64,000 nucleotides of DNA, taken from NCBI GenBank assembly GCA_018208355.1, contig CP062796.1, forward strand, positions 173,217 through 237,216, given 5' to 3'. Source of the stretch: Candidatus Fermentithermobacillus carboniphilus. Its GTDB lineage: Bacteria; Bacillota; Sulfobacillia; Fermentithermobacillales; Fermentithermobacillaceae. Shown here piece after piece: positions 59,107 through 64,000 of the stretch. The notes beneath the pieces are model-generated. The model had not been told where the DNA came from. It did no database searches and saw nothing but the letters and a program-made list of their open reading frames with translations. The position numbers and the translations under genes are program-made. Position 1 is the first letter of the stretch. Each line of letters begins with the position of its first letter.

Positions 59107-59949
59107 ATGGAAATTATCGATGCGCACGTACATTCTTTGCCCAGAGGCACCATGGATGGCGGCGAAACTGACGTCAGGCTGGAAACCGTCCTTTCCGGAC
59201 TGCGAGCCCGCAACATCACGCGGGCGATTTTCGTGCCCATAAACGACGCCTGGTGGCAGCCGGTCGATGAAATGAACGACTACATGGTAGAAGTCGTCCG
59301 AAAACACCCATCTATAGTAGGGTTTATCGACATCGACATATCGAAGGCACATCTTTATGGCGGAATCGAGCGGCTAGAAAAAGATATTGAAATGAGGTAT
59401 TCATCTGGCCTCAGAGGGATTAAAGTGCATTTACAGAACTTGGGCGTAAATGCCGACGACTGGAGGCTTCTTCCGGTTTACAGACTGGCGGGGGAGCTAA
59501 ATATACCTGTCATGTTACACTGCTATCCGGGATCTGGCCCCGGACTGCTCGAAAACTCAAGTCCTCTATACATAGAAAAAATGATAAGAGCCTTCCGGAA
59601 CACCCATTTCATCATCTCCCACCTGGGAGGCATACCTTATGTAGACCTCCTGCCCCACCTCTATCACGACAACGTGCGCTTTGAGACATCTGGGGTATTG
59701 CCCACGTTAAAGAGGTACCTCGGGACGGAGAGACTTTCACACTTACTGAATGATATTGGCTATGAGCGGATCTTTTTCGGCTCTGATTTCCCGTCGTGCG
59801 ACCTGGATACCCAGATAAGCATCCTCAAGGAGATTGTTCCGAGGGAGCAGTGGAATAAGGTCTTTAGCGGCAACATCCTCGAGTTCGGTAGGGAATTTGG
59901 GTGGTGGGTAGAAACTGCCGATTGCGAGAATACTGGTACTATTTTGTGA
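59107..59949 (+). CDS. Amidohydrolase-family metal-dependent hydrolase
   Basis: 280 residues, TIM-barrel amidohydrolase (COG2159-like). Metal motifs: IIDAHVHSLPRG at the N-terminus, the IKVHLQ strand, MLHCYPG near residue 138, ISHLGGIPY near 177 and FFGSDFPSCD near 220. The ATG at 59107 follows GGAGGG; an open stretch of 35 codons before it has no ribosome site. It is divergent from the opp operon and converges with the response-regulator gene, overlapping its end by 11 bases. Substrate unknown; context suggests a peptide- or amide-derived compound. Confidence 0.85.
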   Translation: MEIIDAHVHSLPRGTMDGGETDVRLETVLSGLRARNITRAIFVPINDAWWQPVDEMNDYMVEVVRKHPSIVGFIDIDISKAHLYGGIERLEKDIEMRYSSGLRGIKVHLQNLGVNADDWRLLPVYRLAGELNIPVMLHCYPGSGPGLLENSSPLYIEKMIRAFRNTHFIISHLGGIPYVDLLPHLYHDNVRFETSGVLPTLKRYLGTERLSHLLNDIGYERIFFGSDFPSCDLDTQISILKEIVPREQWNKVFSGNILEFGREFGWWVETADCENTGTIL

Positions 59950-60997
59950 ACTGTCGGGATTTAAATTGAGTAGGCTGCACGCCGGTTAAACTCTTGAATC
60001 TTTCGCCAAAGTACCGAGCATCGTTATAACCTACGGACTTAGCAATTTCCTTCACTTGAGCCGAGGTCTCGCTCAGTAGGCCCTGTGCTGCCCGAATTCT
60101 GGTTAGCGCAAGATATTGCGAAAAAGTGACGCCGATCTCCCGTTTAAAGAGCCTAGAGAAGTAGTATTGACTTACGTGCATCATGTCCGCGATTTCTTCC
60201 AGCCTCAAAGGAGATCTATAGGACTGTTCTATAATCCTCGCCGCTGCGTGAACCAAACGCGTACTCCCGTGGAGCCTGAATCTTGCCACCGCCGAAGCAA
60301 GATGCTTTGCCACAGCGAGTACGACCTCTGCCGGGTCCATGTCATCCGTCCCGTGCGACGTTCCATTAGACAGGATCTGCTTTATCGACATCTCCGTAGC
60401 AAGGGGAGCCAGACCTGAAGAACAGGCTGCTTCCTCGAGGTAACCGACGATCTGGTCTAGGTCGCTTTGCGGCACGTGAGACGCCCGTACGGCCGGCGCC
60501 AGCCTTTCGACCTCTGTAACATCACCAGCCGATATAGCATTGTAGATTCCCTCAAGTATTGCACTGTAGCCTGCCGGGCGTGCTCCGAGCAACGCTCGAG
60601 TCATCCTCCCTCTTTCATGCTGAAGCTGCCGGTGGCACTCGAGGCAATCATTGAGGGCCTTTTGCAGGGTTTCAGGGCGCAGGGGCTTGACCAGGTAATC
60701 TTCAGCCCTGACCGCTATGGCCTGTCTTGCATACTCGAACTCCTCATAGGCGCTCAGTATAATTATGTGTACGTCGGGTAATGCCGCCCGAATCCTCCTC
60801 GCGGCTTCAAGTCCGTCTACATTCGGCATACGTATGTCGGTCAGTACGACATCAGGCTGCAAGTCAACGGCCAGTCTTAAAAGTTCCGCACCCGAGGTAG
60901 CTTCGCCGACAAGCACGAATTCGGGGCAATGTTTCGTTACAACCTCTCTGATGAACCTTCGGACAATGGGCTCGTCGTCGGCGATAAGCAATTTCAT
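59939..60997 (-). CDS. Response regulator with AraC-type DNA-binding domain (YesN-like)
   Basis: 352 residues: receiver domain with IADDEPIVRRF, phosphoacceptor Asp in DVVLTDIRMPNVDG near residue 54 and the conserved Lys in EDYLVKPLRP; a helical linker; and a C-terminal pair of AraC helix-turn-helix motifs (IADMMHVSQYYFSRLFKRE and SVGYNDARYFGERFK). The ATG overlaps the kinase stop (ATGA). It probably controls the neighbouring opp operon and/or the amidohydrolase gene. Confidence 0.95.
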   Translation of the reverse strand: MKLLIADDEPIVRRFIREVVTKHCPEFVLVGEATSGAELLRLAVDLQPDVVLTDIRMPNVDGLEAARRIRAALPDVHIIILSAYEEFEYARQAIAVRAEDYLVKPLRPETLQKALNDCLECHRQLQHERGRMTRALLGARPAGYSAILEGIYNAISAGDVTEVERLAPAVRASHVPQSDLDQIVGYLEEAACSSGLAPLATEMSIKQILSNGTSHGTDDMDPAEVVLAVAKHLASAVARFRLHGSTRLVHAAARIIEQSYRSPLRLEEIADMMHVSQYYFSRLFKREIGVTFSQYLALTRIRAAQGLLSETSAQVKEIAKSVGYNDARYFGERFKSLTGVQPTQFKSRQFTK

Positions 60998-62625
60998 TGT
61001 GAATCTCCTTCTTGCCTATCCTCCCGTGGAAGATTCAGCTCCCAGCATAGAGTAACAGAAGTCCCGCAGCCTTCCACGGAATCGATCTCCACCCTACTGG
61101 ACGCGCCGAAATAGTATCTGAGCCTCTTTACAACCGCCAGGAGCCCATGGGATGGGCCTGGGATTGCACTTCCGCTTCCATGTATCTGCGATCGCACTTC
61201 TGCGAGTCTTTGAGCACTCATTCCGGCGCCGTTGTCTACGACCGAAACAACGATCCTGGAGCGGCATGTCTTCGCCGCGATCTTTATATGCCCCTTCCTC
61301 CCACTAACAGGGAAGCCGTGAATGATCGCGTTTTCCACCAGCGGCTGGAGCATGAGGGCTGGCACACTCACGGCGAGGACTTCTTCCTGGCCAACCTCGA
61401 TCTCATAGGAAAAATAGTCGGGGAACCGCTGCTTCTGTATGTATAGGTAATTCCTGATGTTTTCGAGTTCTTCTCCCAAGGTTACAAGTTTCCCAACTTT
61501 CCTTAGAGAAAAGCGCAAGAGGTCTGAAAGCGCGTAGACCAGCCTGGAGGTCTCAATTGAACCTTCAAGCACCGCTGTTTGAGCTATGGTATTTAACGTA
61601 TTGAAGAGGAAATGGGGGTTAACCTGCGCTTCTATCAGCTGAAGCTTGGCCCGCTCAAGTTCAGCTTCGGTCTCCGCCCTTTGCCGCTGTTCTTTGAGCA
61701 AACTAGCCCTGAACTCCTGCAGTTCCATTTCCCGTTCAGCCATGAGGACAGTCCGGGCAAGCGTATCAGCCGTGACGCGCAGAAGTTCGGCGGCGGTTAT
61801 GAGCCTATTCTTGCTAACACGCCTCACTGAACTTAGAAGGGAAAGGAGCTTTTCTTGGGGTACGCGAGACGCGGCGGCAAGATCATCGATTGCAGCGAGA
61901 ACCGATGCATCCGCAGGTCCTAACGAAACATATCCGCATAAGACGCAAAAGATTGTGAATCCGGAAACTACAACCGGAGCTTTAACGGCTACCAGCCCGT
62001 AACGACACTGCAACCAGCTGACTCCAGATATATCTGCCTCGACTCTGGAAATGAATTCGCATCTGCCAGAACATAAGCTGCAAAACTGGCAGAACTCAGG
62101 TAGATTGCCCTGGACTAGCACTTCACCTGACGCGTCCGTAAAAGTTACAGATAACCCGGTAACGGTGGTGAATTTCTCCTGGATCTCGTCCAGGTTGCTT
62201 CTGTCCAACAGCGTGCGATTCTTGTTCCAGCTTGACGTCCTGCCCGAAAATCTCTCATCGAACAGGTCGACCCGGAGTACAGGGCTGGTAAACAGCAAGA
62301 ATCTACACGGGGTCGCGAAAGGATTGTACATCTCATGGGTGCTGCCGGGAGGTACATGGACCCATAAACCAGGTCCGAGAGTCAGCGCCTTGCCGTTTAC
62401 CACCTGGATACAGGAACCCGATAGTCCGTACAGCACCTGTTCCTCGTTGTAATGATGGTGCGGCTCATCGTGGCCATTCGGGTAAAGCGTACAAGACCCC
62501 AGGCCAATGCTGCTGGGGCCCTCCGTATCGCAAAGCTGAAGCCACTCTATCTGGCCCCATTCAAACTCCTGTCCCATAATTCGCCCTGAGTCGAGCCCAA
62601 CACGCACTGTCGGGTTAACCCCCAT
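60994..62625 (-). CDS. Soluble sensor kinase: cupin + PocR-like + YesM-type histidine kinase
   Basis: 543 residues without membrane helices. A cupin domain (about 35-115) carries HDEPHHHYNEEQVLYGLSG and a later STHEM, a possible metal site. A PocR-like sensory region (about 130-270) has the cysteine-rich CQFCSLCSGRCEF and an LQCRYGL segment. The kinase has the phosphohistidine in EAQVNPHFLFNTLNTIA near residue 339 and the N-box VENAIIHG. ATG 62625 is listed; ATG in front of GQEFEWGQIEW (17 codons on) has an equally modest ribosome site. Forms a pair with the regulator that follows. Confidence 0.92.
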   Translation of the reverse strand: MGVNPTVRVGLDSGRIMGQEFEWGQIEWLQLCDTEGPSSIGLGSCTLYPNGHDEPHHHYNEEQVLYGLSGSCIQVVNGKALTLGPGLWVHVPPGSTHEMYNPFATPCRFLLFTSPVLRVDLFDERFSGRTSSWNKNRTLLDRSNLDEIQEKFTTVTGLSVTFTDASGEVLVQGNLPEFCQFCSLCSGRCEFISRVEADISGVSWLQCRYGLVAVKAPVVVSGFTIFCVLCGYVSLGPADASVLAAIDDLAAASRVPQEKLLSLLSSVRRVSKNRLITAAELLRVTADTLARTVLMAEREMELQEFRASLLKEQRQRAETEAELERAKLQLIEAQVNPHFLFNTLNTIAQTAVLEGSIETSRLVYALSDLLRFSLRKVGKLVTLGEELENIRNYLYIQKQRFPDYFSYEIEVGQEEVLAVSVPALMLQPLVENAIIHGFPVSGRKGHIKIAAKTCRSRIVVSVVDNGAGMSAQRLAEVRSQIHGSGSAIPGPSHGLLAVVKRLRYYFGASSRVEIDSVEGCGTSVTLCWELNLPREDRQEGDSQ

Positions 62626-62707
62626 CTTAAAGACGCAACTTCCCTTCGCTACGCTGCACCAAGCTTAGCAGGTGTAAAGCTAATCCTCAACAACATTTCA
62701 GAAGTGA

Positions 62708-63634
62708 TCATCGAAGCCTCCTCGCGTAGGTCAGCTCGATCACCTTTATCATTTTAAGTAATGCACGATTGACAGGCGTCGGGATGCCCAGTCTTTCACC
62801 CTCTCTTACAATTGCTCCGTTGATGACATCCACTTCCGTGGGCCTCCTTGCGATCACGTCCTGGAGCATTGAAGATATGTTTTCGGCTGTAGATTGGGCT
62901 ACGGTCAGACAGCGCTCCAACGGGTCGCCCTCCAGGGTTATACCTTTTGCCCTGGCCACCTCCACAGCTTCGGATACGGCCATAGCAACCAGTTCGCGGC
63001 CAGGCTCGAGAGCGGAAAGTTCGCCGTTCCTTATGGAAAGTATGGCAGTGAGAGCATTGATTCCCACATTCACCAGAAGCTTACTCCAAATGAGTTCCTC
63101 GACGTTGTGAGCGGCCCTGGTTTCAATGCCAGCTGAGGTCAACGCCTCGGCCAACTTCCCTACTCGCTCAGACATCTTCCCCGAGTATTCTGCAATCACA
63201 GTTTCTCCTGCGCCAGCGTGTCGAACTGCCCCAGGGCCAAGCACCGTCCCGCCGTGCGAAGTGACACCTACGATGACGCTCTGCGGCCCGACAACCGACG
63301 CTATGATATCGCCGTTTCCCAGGCCATTTTGTAGCGTCAGTACCATTGTGTCCTGTCCGATTATCGGGAGAGCGCTGCGAACTGCCTGAAGAGTATAGGG
63401 GCTCTTAACCATGATGAGCACCAGGTCCTGGATGGGAAGCCGATCCACGTTCTCCCTGGCTTCTACCCACACTATTCGGTCCCCCCCTACCCCTGTCAGC
63501 CTGAGCCCCTCCCTATTTATCGACTCAACGTGTTCCTTCCACACGTCAACGAGCGTGACTTCGTGACCCGACTCATGCAGAAGGGCTCCTATGATACATC
63601 CCATAGCCCCTGCACCGATAACGCAAACCTTCAC
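62708..63634 (-). CDS. panE: 2-dehydropantoate 2-reductase (ketopantoate reductase)
   Basis: 308 residues from GTG 63634, which has AAAGGACGG upstream; a longer open frame exists but buries the ribosome site. Rossmann motif VIGAGAMGCIIGALL at the N-terminus, TLQNGLGN, the catalytic Lys in ELIWSKLLVNVGINALTAI near residue 180, and RRPTEVDVINGAIV near 255. It reduces ketopantoate with NADPH in pantothenate synthesis, the step after PanB, which is encoded just upstream. Confidence 0.93.
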   Translation of the reverse strand: MKVCVIGAGAMGCIIGALLHESGHEVTLVDVWKEHVESINREGLRLTGVGGDRIVWVEARENVDRLPIQDLVLIMVKSPYTLQAVRSALPIIGQDTMVLTLQNGLGNGDIIASVVGPQSVIVGVTSHGGTVLGPGAVRHAGAGETVIAEYSGKMSERVGKLAEALTSAGIETRAAHNVEELIWSKLLVNVGINALTAILSIRNGELSALEPGRELVAMAVSEAVEVARAKGITLEGDPLERCLTVAQSTAENISSMLQDVIARRPTEVDVINGAIVREGERLGIPTPVNRALLKMIKVIELTYARRLR

Positions 63635-63712
63635 GGCAGTAACCGTCCTTTCAGACCAACTCAGAAGTCTCCGAACAAATCTCGATCCGCCCAGTCTGGC
63701 TGGCATCGTCTA

Positions 63713-64000
63713 TCAAGCAGGCCCGATTTCCGACAACACCTTCTCAAGTTCTTCTTTCTTGATGGTGAATGAATGTTCCATATCAGGGAACGTACCCGTG
63801 TTGACTTCCTCGGCGAACTTGTTCAAAGCCTGTACGATCGAGTCGCCGACGTTAGCGTAGCGCTTTACGAACTTGGGCATCATACGGTCGTACATGCCCA
63901 ACATGTCGTGGAATACCAGCACCTGACCATCGCACCAGGGCCCCGCGCCGATCCCGATGGTCGGGATACCGAGTTTTTCTGTTATGATTTTTCCGATCTG
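63713..64000 (-). CDS. panB: 3-methyl-2-oxobutanoate hydroxymethyltransferase, C-terminal part (cut by window end)
   Basis: Last 95 codons of panB. The visible part begins QIGKIITEKLGIPTIGIGAG, followed by CDGQVLVFHDMLG and MPKFVKRYAN, the conserved C-terminal half of this TIM-barrel enzyme, then the short helical tail. It makes ketopantoate from ketoisovalerate and methylene-tetrahydrofolate. panE follows about 78 bases after its stop. The start lies beyond the window. Confidence 0.92.
   Translation of the reverse strand, partial: QIGKIITEKLGIPTIGIGAGPWCDGQVLVFHDMLGMYDRMMPKFVKRYANVGDSIVQALNKFAEEVNTGTFPDMEHSFTIKKEELEKVLSEIGPA

Noticed and set aside
1..64000. CRISPR arrays, tRNA or rRNA genes, insertion-sequence transposases
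   Set aside because: No regularly spaced repeats, cloverleaf/GTTCRANNC signatures, rRNA sequence or transposase motifs were seen; the only mobility gene is the serine recombinase.

Overview
The window looks like the chromosome of a motile, endospore-forming Bacillota (Firmicutes) of the clostridial / Desulfotomaculum-Moorella type. The basis is gene content and order: cinA-thpR-recA-recX-rny-ymdB-spoVS, miaB-mutS-mutL-miaA-hfq, spoVK-hflX-lexA, a flagellin with a CsrA-type leader, strong GGAGG ribosome sites, and frequent GTG/TTG starts. Species is inference. No rRNA, tRNA or CRISPR array was seen.

Layout. 1-7085: DNA repair and sporulation housekeeping (cinA tail, thpR, recA, recX, rny, a conserved unknown, ymdB-like, spoVS, a PHP phosphoesterase). 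7541-14308: an ADP-forming acyl-CoA synthetase (minus), a MerR-like coiled-coil protein, and tRNA thiolation genes (ttcA-like, cysteine desulfurase, thiI). 14309-19300: flagellin with a regulatory leader, a large glycosyltransferase-TPR protein, a vapBC-like pair with a damaged antitoxin and a thioesterase remnant. 19479-27650: a first oligopeptide ABC operon that also carries two unknown membrane proteins. 27651-35662: miaB, mutS, mutL, miaA, hfq and a YHS-domain protein.

The most striking region is 35807-46011. The sporulation AAA+ ATPase gene spoVK is split inside its Walker A motif by a 9,260-bp element (about 36098-45357). The element encodes a large serine recombinase at its left end and has matching attachment cores (AAAGG[C/T]AATCC) at both ends. 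Joining the two halves at the shared AA restores KGNPGTGKTT in frame and gives a 314-residue SpoVK. The element's own ends, joined, form a long imperfect palindrome as expected of an attP site. This is the architecture of the sporulation intervening elements known in sigK (skin) and spsM/spoVFB, here in spoVK and with a different cargo: a Spy/CpxP-like exported protein, YitT, Hsp20, a heterodimeric drug-type ABC exporter behind a palindrome-covered promoter, a GGDEF remnant, and a 68-residue protein beside the right end that is a candidate directionality factor.

46065-52759: hflX, an aluminium-resistance-family PLP enzyme, lexA with an SOS box, a small acidic protein plus LysM protein (possibly spore-coat related), an NlpC/P60 lipoprotein and a small membrane protein. 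52756-62625: a second, divergently oriented oligopeptide ABC operon with a structured leader, an amidohydrolase, and a two-component system whose kinase fuses cupin, PocR-like and YesM-type kinase domains. 62708-64000: panE and the 3' part of panB. Peptide uptake, acyl-CoA energy conservation, stress export and sporulation are the recurring themes.
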